DNA of 64,000 nucleotides from NCBI RefSeq assembly GCF_030272615.1, contig NC_081407.1, forward strand, positions 376,954,877 through 377,018,876, read 5' to 3'. The notes beneath the pieces were generated by a model that saw only the letters and a program-made list of their open reading frames with translations, searched no databases and was not told where the DNA came from. Origin of the DNA: Cryptomeria japonica. Its lineage: Eukaryota; Streptophyta; Pinopsida; Cupressales; Cupressaceae. Shown here in pieces: positions 45,779 to 54,744 of this stretch (positions within the stretch are counted from its first letter, which is position 1; each line of letters opens with the position of its first letter). Both the position numbers and the translations under genes were made by a program.

Positions 45779-46380
45779 GTCCCCTACTAAAATTGGAGGA
45801 AACCCTAGCCCTCCCCCTCTAAACTCTCCTTTCTTTGATCACTCTAACTTCCAAGGTATTAATTCAGCTCTGACAAAAATTGTAAAGGACCTGCACAACT
45901 TAGACATCCACAGACAAGAAGAGTTGATAAAATGGCTATTTGCGCAAATGAATGTGGCCACCAAGAAGATCGATCAGTTGGAAGCAACGATCAAGGCTGA
46001 GGCCAAGGCCAACACTTGGGCTGAAGATTTGGATAAGGATAGAGTATGGAAACTACCAATGATCTAATGGGATGGGGTAGTGGGAAATGATGGATGGAAA
46101 GATTTCTAATGTGTACTCTTGGATCAAGAATGCTAGTAGTAAGTACAAGCTAGAAAAGATCAAGAAAACCTAGGAGGCCCTTAAAAAGAAAATTGAGGAG
46201 GTCAACTGTTCTTGCAAGGATGTGGCTAGCAAGCATAATTCCTCCCTACAGGCTATCCATGACAAGATGGAAAGGAGAAAGGAAAAAGACACATGGATTC
46301 CCTATCCACAGGCTTTGACCCATCACTTCGATGGTCAAGGCCAACCCCAACTCTATGCTGGTCTCCTATGGTTTTGAGTT
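45779..46380 (+). pseudogene. LINE ORF3, second part (coiled coil)
   Basis: Continues after the gypsy insertion: PSPPPLNSPFFDHSN, then LHNLDIHRQEELIKWLFAQM and TKKIDQLEATIKAEAKAN (coiled coil). A frameshift near 46075 leads to SWIKNASSKYKLEKIKK, a stop, then ALKKKIEEVNCSCKDV and QAIHDKMERRKEKD, ending near TGA 46376. Helical, Lys/Glu-rich; no enzymatic motif. Its place downstream of RNase H is unusual for a plant LINE. Confidence 0.5.
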
Positions 46381-46654
46381 GGATTGAGTAAAAAATGTCT
46401 CTTTTTTCTGATAAAGTTCTTATTTTGTGCCATAATTGGAAGGACAAGGGTACCCCCACATAGTAGACCATCACTTTGTGTCTGTTTTGGGTGATTGTTT
46501 TGTGTTTTGGTGGTCTCGGTTCTTTGTTTGCCATGTTGCATTTTTGTTGTGTTTTGGTGGGGTGTCTTTTGCTAGTTGTGCATCCCTCATGCGCTCTTGG
46601 TGTCACTTTGTGGTTATATAATGGATGGGCCTAGATTCCACTTTTATTAATCTA
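46381..46654 (+). other. LINE 3' UTR
   Basis: GT-rich plus-strand sequence (TTTTGGGTGATTGTTTTGTG, TTTTGGTGGGGTG) ending in CTTTTATTAATCTA against the target duplication. Confidence 0.5.
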
Positions 46655-46672
46655 AACATTCACATTATGAAC

Positions 46673-47328
46673 TCAAAGTCTTAATTTGAGGGGAAATGTC
46701 TAGAACATATATGTTATTATTATTTTTCAAGAGAAAATATCTTTCAATCCTTAAAGTATCTTTTAGATACAACCAATCTAATGACGAGTATCAAACCCTG
46801 TATAGACTACAATCAAATTAATGAAAAACTCAATATCAACCATATGAATTAAAGTTAATTTTATTTTATTTTAAAGTTAATGATTTGTAGAATAGTCCTC
46901 TCAAAAATATATTTTCCCTCAACAAATTTATTTGGTTGATGTATCATTCAATTTTTTATAATATAATAAGTGAGTTATCTAATAAATTGTTTATACATTA
47001 TTGTTTTATGATTTTTTTAATTTGTTGGATTTGTAATTTGATGGTTGTATCTTATGTGGACTCATATTTTTGTTGTATTATGATTCTTTTTAGTTTTAAG
47101 GTTACATGTATGTTGTTTGTTTTATATTTAACTTTCACAATCTAACTTTTAAACATAATCAAATATATGCATATCTTATAAGTATCTTATTATATAAATA
47201 AATTTAATTTTAATATATAATCTTCTCATTAAAAAATGAAACTTCTACAATTTACATATAAAACATGCCCGTTTGATTCTCTTTCATCGATTTTTTCACC
47301 ATATCTGTGCAAGAATCTGGAGGCTGAA
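46673..47328. other. Background DNA between LINE and F-box gene
   Basis: Continues the pre-insertion sequence seen near 32790 (CTAGAACATATAT). No coding sense. The segment 47255-47328 is the 3' flank of the F-box gene and recurs at 63062-63200. Confidence 0.5.
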
Positions 47329-47823
47329 CTATTGCAGGAATGCCTGAATGGATCTTAAAATTGGAGGCATTCTGGTCCTCAAAGATTCAACCCTTCTTTC
47401 ATAGTAGTCAACTGAAAACAGTGAGAGAGAAAGCCTGATGACATCTTCATTCAGCGAAGAACAGTGCTTATGATGGGAATATGAGCGGAGAGGATGCAAG
47501 AAATTCATGTAGAGGCGTTTGAATCCACCCATGGTTGCTACCAGTGACTGGAGCCTCTCTGTTTCAAAAACAGATGAAGGACAGATGTGGGTACATATGG
47601 TTTTCCACACATATTCACTTTCTTCAGCTTGCTGACACCCTTTGCTAACACAGGAGATGATGCCCACTGACTTGGCATCAAGGTGCTTCAAGATTTCTTC
47701 CAGAATATCCACGTTGTTGCCAAATATTGCATGGCTTGCATGGGAATTAGAGTTACCAGCTGTGACTTCACGTCCTGCAACTTTTTGTACTTTGGACTCC
47801 ATGGATTCCCCCTCCCTGCGCAT
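47329..47823 (-). CDS. F-box protein of the SLY1/GID2/SNE group, full-length copy
   Basis: 164 codons, intronless, ATG at 47823. An F-box lies at about residues 37-78: NNVDILEEILKHLDAKSVGI, SCVSKGCQQAEESEYVWKTI, CT. It is followed by LQSLVATMGGFKRLYMNFLHPL (98-112) and LSLSLFSVDYYERR (131-144). The order F-box, GGF.RLY and LSLSLFS..YYE is that of the GA-signalling F-box proteins SLY1, GID2 and SNEEZY, also about 150-200 aa long, which recruit DELLA repressors to SCF ubiquitin ligase. The Pro of the canonical LPxDL F-box start is absent, as in that subfamily. The frame is intact, and this is the best candidate for an expressed gene in the window. A TATA-like TTTTATATAAG lies upstream at about 47927-47937. 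Confidence 0.7.
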   Translation of the reverse strand: MRREGESMESKVQKVAGREVTAGNSNSHASHAIFGNNVDILEEILKHLDAKSVGIISCVSKGCQQAEESEYVWKTICTHICPSSVFETERLQSLVATMGGFKRLYMNFLHPLRSYSHHKHCSSLNEDVIRLSLSLFSVDYYERRVESLRTRMPPILRSIQAFLQ

Positions 47824-47937
47824 TCTTTGAAATTCAATACTTATGATAAAATGGGTACGTTCTTCTACAAAACATGGGTACGTTCTTTGAAATTGAATAC
47901 TTATGATAAAATGGGTACGTTCTTATATAAAACATGC
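47824..47937. repeat. Short tandem duplication upstream of the F-box gene
   Basis: ATTCTTTGAAATT then AATACTTATGATAAAATGGG and TACGTTCTT appear twice (about 47822-47863 and 47883-47923). Only one such unit precedes the third copy (63630-63671). It would duplicate part of the 5' leader or promoter. Confidence 0.7.
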
Positions 47938-48040
47938 CCTTTTGATTCACATAGTAATCAACTGAAAATAGTGAGAGAGAAAGCCTGATGACATCTTCAT
48001 TCAGCAAAAGAACAGTGCTTATGATGGGAATGCAAGAAAT

Positions 48041-48247
48041 TCATGTTGCAGCTTGCTGACACCCTTTCCTAACACAGGAGACGATGCCCACTAACTTGGC
48101 ATCCAGATGCTTCAAGATTTCTTCCAGAATATCTACGTTGTTGCCAAATATTGCATGGCTTGCATGGGAATTAGAGTTACCAGCTATGATTTCACGTCCT
48201 GCAACTTTTTGTACTTTGGACTCCATGGACTCCCCCTCCCTGCGCAT
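48041..48247 (-). pseudogene. F-box protein copy 2, internally deleted
   Basis: ATG 48247; the first 65 residues match copy 1 (MRREGESMESKVQKV, EEILKHLDAKLVGIVSCVRK) and then the frame runs into AAT and a stop. Downstream DNA (47945-48040) keeps only patches of the 3' half, so some 230 bp of the middle are deleted, including the GGF and LSL regions. It lies head-to-tail with copy 1, about 220 bp upstream of it. Not functional as a substrate receptor. Confidence 0.75.
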
Positions 48248-48249
48248 TC

Positions 48250-49663
48250 TTTGAAATCCAATACTTATGATATTACAGTGGATTGTAAATTGTCAAAAGA
48301 AACTAATGGGATAGACTCCATCATTAGATAAAAATATCAATTATGTCAATTTCTTTGGGACAAGCTTATAATATAATAATGTTTTAAAGTCTTTAAAGTC
48401 TTGCTTTTATATTATTTTAATACCGTCAAGTTTGTTTGGTTGAATTTTTTTTATTAGAATAATTTTACACTCATGACAAATATAAAAAAATAAAAAAACA
48501 AGTAGGAATACATACAAGTGAACTAAATATAAAGTATGATTTTTTGAAAAGCTCTAAATTGAAATGTTCTTAAGTAATCCTTATCAATGTCAATGATTAT
48601 TTTATGATTGTTTGATCATAAGTTTAATGTTCAAGTGGATGTCTTTAATTACCATGACAATGAAGTTAATGTTCAAATGGATGTCTCCAAATACCAAGAC
48701 ATATTGAATTGTCGCACAAGTGTGTAGTAAATTTAATTTCTCTAGAAAAATTGTGGGAATCAATAAATTAAATTTGAAAAGATTGGTTTCAAGTTAGATC
48801 TAGATCATATGATCAATCCTACACATCAAAAAAATGAGTGAGAACAAAAAAGTTTGAAATCTTGGGATTAATGTCATGAGTATACAAATGTGTAGATAAG
48901 TAGATAAGTAGAATGTAGTTCAATTGGTCCAAATATAATCAAAATAAGAACAACTGTATAGAAATACATGTGAATACAAATAAATAAAGATTTGAAAAAG
49001 GATCAAACTTAACATATAAATGATGATATAATATAATGGTTAAATTATAATATTGTAATTATTCTCACTAAAATTCTTATTGATATTGATTCAAATATAA
49101 CAAGAGGAAAGTAGCAACTTACCAAGTCTTTTCTAATATATTTTTTTGGGTGTACATTTATATCTGGCATTAGAGTTTCAAACGTATTGTTGAACAAGCC
49201 AGGCCATAGGTCAAATGTTGTCAGCCACTCGTTTGGACATTTTGATGTAGGCTTAATTAATGCAACAGTTTTAAGTGCCGTCTATTTTGTCAGACACAAA
49301 AACATGTGCCAAAGTTCGAATCATTGTAATAGTCTCAATTACCAAGATATATGCCAACTTCGAATCTATAATACAGTAATCTATTATATTTATTTTATGT
49401 TAACCTTTCATTTTATCGCTGGATTATATAGTATTTAAATTGGACTGCTTGTTTCAAGCCTCGGTTTGGTACCTTAATTATTAATTATTATTCAAATAAG
49501 GTCTTTTGATCAATCACACAATTTATTTGGGCGTTTAAATGAAAATTATTTGTCAATAGTCCATCTCTTCAAATTTTTTTATGATGAAAGATAAATCTTA
49601 GCACTATTTATGAAAAGTTAGTCATCCTCTAATTGGAAAATCTTAGTACTATGCCTTATTTTT
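48250..49663. other. F-box-locus flank, upstream side
   Basis: No gene. 48260-48560 aligns with 63690-63930, 48470-49010 with 40320-40620 and 41800-41940, and 49240-49440 with 33640-33840. It ends in the target site of the gene-capturing LTR element at 49664. Confidence 0.6.
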
Positions 49664-49877
49664 TGTTGGGATGTGAAGCCCAACGGTCACATGACCTTTT
49701 GGCTCTCTCAACTCTTCGATTCATACTTGAATATGAATGTATAAATATGTGTGCATTCTATGTACTAGATGATTTGGATATTGGTTAATAGATGATTTCC
49801 CTACTTGAGAGTGGACGTAGTCATTTGTCGAACCACTGTAAATCCTGTCTCGTGCCTCATTCTTTAATTATGTAACA
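49664..49877 (+). repeat. 5' LTR, copy B
   Basis: TGTTGGGATG ... TGTAACA, 214 bp. It matches 52761-52965 and 1718-1920 closely but lacks about 45 bp near its right end that the two 3' LTRs contain. Confidence 0.75.
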
Positions 49878-49879
49878 AT

Positions 49880-49892
49880 TGGTATTAGAGCC
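49880..49892 (+). promoter_or_regulatory. Primer-binding site
   Basis: TGGTATTAGAGCC, two bases after the LTR, differs by one base from the initiator-Met-tRNA complement used by copia elements (TGGTATCAGAGC). Confidence 0.75.
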
Positions 49893-49901
49893 TAGGTTGG
49901 C

Positions 49902-50640
49902 TTGAGCAGACAGAGGAGGAAAAAAGGTAAAATTCATAACTTCTATGGTAAATTTACATTCCATGTAAAACTGTGCTTCAAGCGTCGTGTACATTGGTGG
50001 GATGGCTGGAAGAAAGAGGGGAACTTAGTTGAAGAGGAGAATCCAGTGAAAGAGAAGGATGTTGGGATTCCTATTTGCTCCTCTCTTGAACCAACTTTGG
50101 CACTTATTGGCCAAATTGTTAATGGTCGAGAAGTTGTTGGCAATCGTGTGAATCCCATGATGCCTCGGTTGGAATTTCTTGGCACAAAGATGCTGGAAAA
50201 GAAGTCGTTGTTGAAGAAGAGGAGCTCAAAATATTTAGGGAGAAAGAGTGTATGCCATCAGAAACCCAAGTTGAATTTGTAGTTGGTTTTGCCTTTCGGG
50301 ATGAGGAGGTTACAGATTGGAGTGAGGTAGTAGGGCAGGGAAGCCTGGGAGTAATTGTGGCTTCGAAGAGCTCTGCAGATGGCATGGCCTTGACAAAAAT
50401 AAAGAGGCACTCCCATGATGATGAAGACAACCTTTGCACAAACATTTCCATAGAAAAATATGAGCCTATGGATTTGGATGATGAAGTGCAGGACAAAACA
50501 AGGTTTTCTGGTTTGAAACAGAAGCGGCCATTAATGGGAGTCGAGGACAATGGGCATCACTCCAAGTGGTTTTAGGCATCATAGGCAGAGAAGGGAGATA
50601 TGGTTCACCAACCTGATTGGATGGTTGTGGATAATAATAT
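49902..50640 (+). pseudogene. Unrecognised coding region, 5' interior of copy B
   Basis: Two overlapping frames (49902-50282 and 50252-50575) read like one shifted protein: basic start (FYGKFTFHVKLCFKRR), acidic middle (VEEENPVKEKDVGIPI), then EVTDWSEVVGQGSLGVIVA and PMDLDDEVQDKTRFSGLK, with stops after 50572. It may be more captured host sequence (possibly the regulatory N-terminus of the PP2C) or a remnant of gag; I cannot decide. Confidence 0.4.
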
Positions 50641-50835
50641 CAACATGGATGATGAGTAGCTGAGGTTGAGAAGAGCTGCGTGAAGGAGCAACTTGAATCA
50701 ACGGTTGAGAGTAATGTCGAGATGGAGATTCCCCCTTCCCCCGAAGTGCCCTTGAAAGCCATAGAAACTAAAGAGCTAAAGGTGGTCGTGGCTGTCACTG
50801 TGAAAGACACGTACATTGTGAAGGAACATTAGATC

Positions 50836-51813
50836 ATGGAAGCAATGCTCGGCTCTCAGCTGAAGGATGATGTCACTGTGAAACACAAGGACATTAAGGA
50901 GTTCCCTTGTTTTGATGGGCAACCAGGGTATAGTGTGGAGGCGATGCCGCTAGAGGAGTGTAGGGCATGGAATGTTGGGTTTCCTATGGTGACAGATAAA
51001 ATTCTAGAATATAGTCTAAAAGACGTCATTAAACTAGAGCCAATGAACCATTTTTTGTATATGGCAAACGAAAGGGAAGAAAATCCGGTGACAGAAAAGG
51101 CGGCCAGACCCATCGGTTGTTCGCACTCGTGGGTCTTAGAGTTAAGAGACAAAGACAGAGTCTCGCGCCCACATCATGGCATGGTGTCAATCTGCGTTAA
51201 AAGGCGGGAAATGGAGGATGTCGTGAACATTGTTTCGTCGTTCGTGGTTGAAGTCGATGGAGTCTACTTTGTTTTTGGGGTCTTTTATGGCCATGGCAGA
51301 TTTCAAGCGACTTTGCACTGCAAGGATCAGCTCCATGAGCCCTTGTATGTAAGGGCAGAGGAGGTTGCAGAATCGAGTGATTTCAAGAAACATCATTTGC
51401 CCCTAGCTCACATCCAGAAGATTATGAAGGTGGACGAGGATGCGCGCATGATATCTGCAGAAGCCCCTTTTGTGTCCGCCAAAGCTTGTGAGGACCAGCA
51501 GTCAGAAAGTGATGATGTCTTTTGCCCATGTTTTAATGGTGGATTTGTTGAAGAAGTTGGTAATTTTGTAGAATTCAGTGGGTTTGTAGCAGATCATGTT
51601 GGCGAAAAGAAACTAGTTGTTTTTTACGGGATTAAGGAATCCAGGCAACGTGTTTTGGATTGCATGCAAACAAATGATAAGAAGGTATTGATGGACATAG
51701 AAGTCGGTCCTGCAACGGCTATGATGAAGGTTTTTAATATTGTTCATGGGTTGGAGAGGTTGTTGTCGTTGGATCTGAGAATAATAAACACTATGCAAAG
51801 GAAGAGTGTCTGA
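50836..51813 (+). CDS. Chimeric ORF: PP2C-like plus NF-YC-like plus unassigned, 325 aa
   Basis: ATG 50836. Residues 1-115 are acidic and unassigned. At 116-128 MVSICVKRREMED and at 147-154 FGVFYGHG mark the start of a PP2C (PPM) domain, with DGHG changed to YGHG, losing a metal ligand. At 181-219 [18 protein letters not shown], then [20 protein letters not shown] is the NF-YC histone-fold N-half. Residues 226-325 include KVLMDIEVGPATAMMKVFNI and VHGLERLL, faintly like EXO70 exocyst subunits. The frame has stayed open for 325 codons although the parts come from different genes. Any product would not be an active phosphatase. Confidence 0.7.
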   Translation: MEAMLGSQLKDDVTVKHKDIKEFPCFDGQPGYSVEAMPLEECRAWNVGFPMVTDKILEYSLKDVIKLEPMNHFLYMANEREENPVTEKAARPIGCSHSWVLELRDKDRVSRPHHGMVSICVKRREMEDVVNIVSSFVVEVDGVYFVFGVFYGHGRFQATLHCKDQLHEPLYVRAEEVAESSDFKKHHLPLAHIQKIMKVDEDARMISAEAPFVSAKACEDQQSESDDVFCPCFNGGFVEEVGNFVEFSGFVADHVGEKKLVVFYGIKESRQRVLDCMQTNDKKVLMDIEVGPATAMMKVFNIVHGLERLLSLDLRIINTMQRKSV

Positions 51814-51814
51814 T

Positions 51815-52457
51815 TTTGGCTCAGATTAGTGTGAAAGAGATAGTGGAAGGATGCTTGCGTAACGCCTGTTTACATTTAACCGAAACATTACAGTTGGTTG
51901 GCCATTTTTATTGGTACTCGAATGATGATGATGATATGGATTTCTAGAAAGTAACCGATTTGAATGTAACGCATTTTGGCTGTTTCGGTGTTCTAACTAT
52001 TTCGTTTGATGATAATGATAAGGATGTGACGATTCTATTGTCTGTTGGTACCACTGTCCAGGCGTTGAATCTGAGTGGCAAGTGTAGTCCTTTAGAGGGG
52101 AGCTTGGGGCCAGAAACTACCAGTGGCAAGGTCTGCATACGTGGTTTGACTGTTATCAAGGAATATGAGAATAATTCAAAAGCCTATAAAACCACTTTCC
52201 CTTTGGGATGGTTCCACATCGGCCATATCGGTTATCTTGACAAGGACGGTTATCTTTTCTTGATCGGTAGAATCAAGGAGTCCATTCACCATGGAGGGGA
52301 GAAGATATCACCATTGGAGGTAGATGCAGTGTTGTTATCCCTCCTGGCGGTTGCCCAAGCCATGGCTTTTGGAATTCTCGATGAACAACACGACGTAGAA
52401 ATGAATGTCATCGTGGTTCTTCAAGAAAACATGATGGTTAATGAAGAGATGATATAA
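51815..52457 (+). pseudogene. AAE3-like acyl-CoA ligase C-terminal fragment, copy B
   Basis: Open from 51960 (no ATG) to TAA 52455-52457. It includes GKVCIRGLTVIKEYENN, GWFHIGHIGYLDKDGYLFL, GRIKESI, GGEKISPLEVDAVLL and AQAMAFGILDEQ, matching about residues 360-470 of plant AAE3-type ligases (around 520 aa), which make oxalyl-CoA. TGD is IGH here, so the AMP-binding Asp is lost. The final Lys-containing C-terminal segment is absent. It follows the chimeric ORF in another frame. Confidence 0.75.
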
Positions 52458-52760
52458 TTGTGAAATATAAAAATAATTTGGCGAACCAAGAGTGCCTCAA
52501 CTCGCAGGAGGAGAAAAACAACTAAGATTACAATTTTAAAGATGTTATGTTAAGGGGGAGCACAGGAGCAGGAGTCCATCAAGTAATAAGAGATGAGGTT
52601 TTTGATTTAGATTTGGTTTGGAGAAGACTCATTTGAAGTGTGCTGGAACGGAGTATGGGAAAGTTAAAATCTTTCATGGGTCTAGTTCCATAAGGATCGA
52701 AACGGAGAGCAGGGGATGTCACGGTGCATGACTGTGTCGGTTGGCCTTCACGGGGGAGAT

Positions 52761-53018
52761 TGTTAGGATGTGAAGCCCAACGGTCACATGACCTTTTGGC
52801 TCCCTCAACTCTTCGATTCATACTTGAATATGAATGTATAAATATGTGTGCAGTCTATATACTAGATGATTTGGATATTGGTTAATAGATGATTTCCTTG
52901 CTTGAGAGTGGATGTAGGCATTTGTCGAACCACTATAAATCGTGTCTCGTGTCTCATTCTTTAATTCTATTTTTATTTCATTGTTTTATGTTATTTCTCT
53001 GCTCGATTTAAGCTAAAA
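52761..53018 (+). repeat. 3' LTR, copy B
   Basis: Begins TGTTAGGATGTGAAGCCCAA after CACGGGGGAGAT. The right end near 53018 is inferred from the empty-site comparison. Differences from the 5' LTR (several substitutions and the 45-bp gap) imply an old insertion. Confidence 0.65.
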
Positions 53019-53838
53019 TTTTTTACCTTTAATTTAATGTGGGTCTTCCTTTAAAATATACCATTTGATTTAATTTGAATTTTTTTGAAGATACTCAATT
53101 TTGATGTATTTTATGTATAAGCTGACAAAATCTATAGAATATATTTGTCTTAAATATTTTTAGTTATATTTATCTAATCTCATTTTAATTTATATTTGTT
53201 TTTCATCGTGGAATATATTATATCTATACAATTTTATGTTCAGAAATGTGACTCAACCTTGCATTCTAATGTTAAGAACACAAAAAAGTAGAATTTAGGC
53301 AATTTTAGATAGTTTATTTTGGTTCCAAATCATGTTGAAACTAATCTTGATGTTTTTGTTGTTGAACTTAAGTCTAATCCAAAATCATTAATCTAAGAGA
53401 AGGATCAAACATTCTAAATTTGAAGTTAGGCCTCCCATGTAAAAAATGTAAACATCTATGACACAGAGATAATTGTAAGAAAGAGTTACACTTGTTGACA
53501 AACATATGGAACATCATAAGATATTTTTTAATGGAGATGATAGAATTAAATTAAGTTTCCAAATTGATGAATGAATAAAGATGATGTTATGACAAGTGTA
53601 TAAAATATGATATATTAGTCTTTGTACTCACCTTAGGATTTAGGCATTAGATTTTGACTAAGGATTTGGGTTGTTTTAGCTCATGATTTCCTCTTTATCA
53701 TTTGATGATTTCCATGTACTACGTCTTCTATTTATTGGATGCTTGAGATGGTACTTTTATAGTTTAGTTTTATAAATATTATCATGTTCTCTAAATATAG
53801 ATTCATATTGGTATGTTGGTATAATCTCTTGTAAAGGT
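53019..53838. repeat. Duplicated flank (pairs with 1976-2797)
   Basis: Non-coding AT-rich DNA matching the flank of copy A; ends at GTAAAGGTTGGG, where another transposon starts. Confidence 0.75.
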
Positions 53839-54560
53839 TGGGTATGTGCACAAAGATAGTGGTCAGAAAAGTGGACACCACCCAAAAAAAACATGGAAAA
53901 ACAAGCAGCGCATATGCGGTTCTAAAATTTGAAATGCCCACGTACGCACTTAGGTTTGTTCTTCCTGAGCCTAGAGAAGGTAGCGCGTATGCACTGCTTT
54001 TAGGAAAATGAGTGCGTACGTGCTATGCCTAGGAAAATGAGTGCATATGTGCTACTCATAGGAAAATGAGCGTGTACGCACTAATAATCCAAATATAACC
54101 GCATACGTGGTGCCTGTTAAAAAAAGCTTTTTAAAAAAACCTGGGTCTCATTTACCCATGAATAGCACGTTTTTACTTCATTTTTTTTTCATTTCCTCTC
54201 CTAAACCGCGAATGGGGTGCTAGATTTGTTCTCCAGGCTATTGATCAAGGTTAGTTTTTGTTTATTTTTGTCTTTCTTTCCCATTTGTTCAATTTGTTTT
54301 ACATTTTGAATTTAATTTCATTAATTTTGATTTGGTTTTTTCATTTTTTCTTTAAAAAAATAGATTCTTCTAATTCACAACAAGAACAACCAAATGCACC
54401 TCCCAAAAACCCACAAGAACAACCTCCAATTCCTCCTTTTGACCGCACACCTAAAACACAGGAGCAATTAATTAATCAGTTAGGACAAAATACATCTAAA
54501 ATCAATAGACTGATTGTTAAATTGAAAACTTCTGAACTTGAGCATGCAAACCGATAGGCA
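53839..54560 (+). mobile_element. 5' end of an unidentified DNA transposon
   Basis: Starts near GGGTATGTGCACAAAG. 53885-54115 holds seven imperfect copies of a palindromic word around GTGCGTACGCACT, like a subterminal array. A leader ends CAAG|GTTAGT (donor, intron 54250-54363, acceptor AAAATAG), and a short exon follows to 54556 (SSNSQQEQPNAPPKNPQEQP, then TQEQLINQLGQNTSKINRL, coiled coil). The layout (subterminal repeats, leader, intron, Ser/Gln/Pro-rich start then coil) parallels the 6.2-kb element at 22484-28709. It is truncated at about 54560. Confidence 0.4.
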
Positions 54561-54744
54561 CTGATAAAGACACCTATAGAGTAATTCAGGTCCTCCACAA
54601 GAGCACAATGGATAAAGACAATCAACCTCCCGTATCCAAGTGCCTACGAAGAAACTTAGGTCCTATGGGAGGGAACAAACATGTAACACTAGCACTGGAG
54701 AACAAAATCATGCACACATGCAAGTAGATGGAGATAAAAGATAA

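Larger units (their letters stand above)
42228..46654 (+). mobile_element. 5'-truncated LINE with extra 3' ORF, interrupted by a gypsy fragment
   Basis: Flanked by an identical 18-bp duplication AACATTCACATTATGAAC (42210-42227 and 46655-46672). The paralogous background at about 32745 has the uninterrupted site. The insert starts in the RNase H domain, continues into a second coding region (ORF3) and ends in a TG-rich 3' UTR without a clean poly-A. A chromodomain gypsy element is nested in ORF3 at 43078-45773. Confidence 0.8.
49664..53018 (+). mobile_element. LTR retroelement carrying host gene fragments, copy B (two LTRs)
   Basis: 5' LTR TGTTGGGATGTGAAGCCCAA at 49664; primer-binding site TGGTATTAGAGCC at 49880; polypurine CACGGGGGAGAT ending 52760; 3' LTR TGTTAGGATG at 52761. 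The T-rich sequence at both outer edges (before 49664 and 53019-53023) fits a 5-bp duplication of TTTTT, and loci near 29890 and 33920 show a matching uninterrupted site. Instead of pol, the interior holds sense-oriented fragments resembling PP2C, NF-YC, an unassigned gene and AAE3. It has no RT or integrase, so it was mobilised by another copia-type element. Confidence 0.75.

Noticed and set aside
43073-45787. Fold-back DNA transposon defined by the inverted repeats
   Set aside because: The repeats end in TG...CA, follow a polypurine tract and are bounded by 5-bp duplications, which identifies them as LTR 3' ends of the gypsy element.
46353-46621. Small ORFs on both strands
   Set aside because: Lie in the LINE 3' UTR; no conservation or domain.
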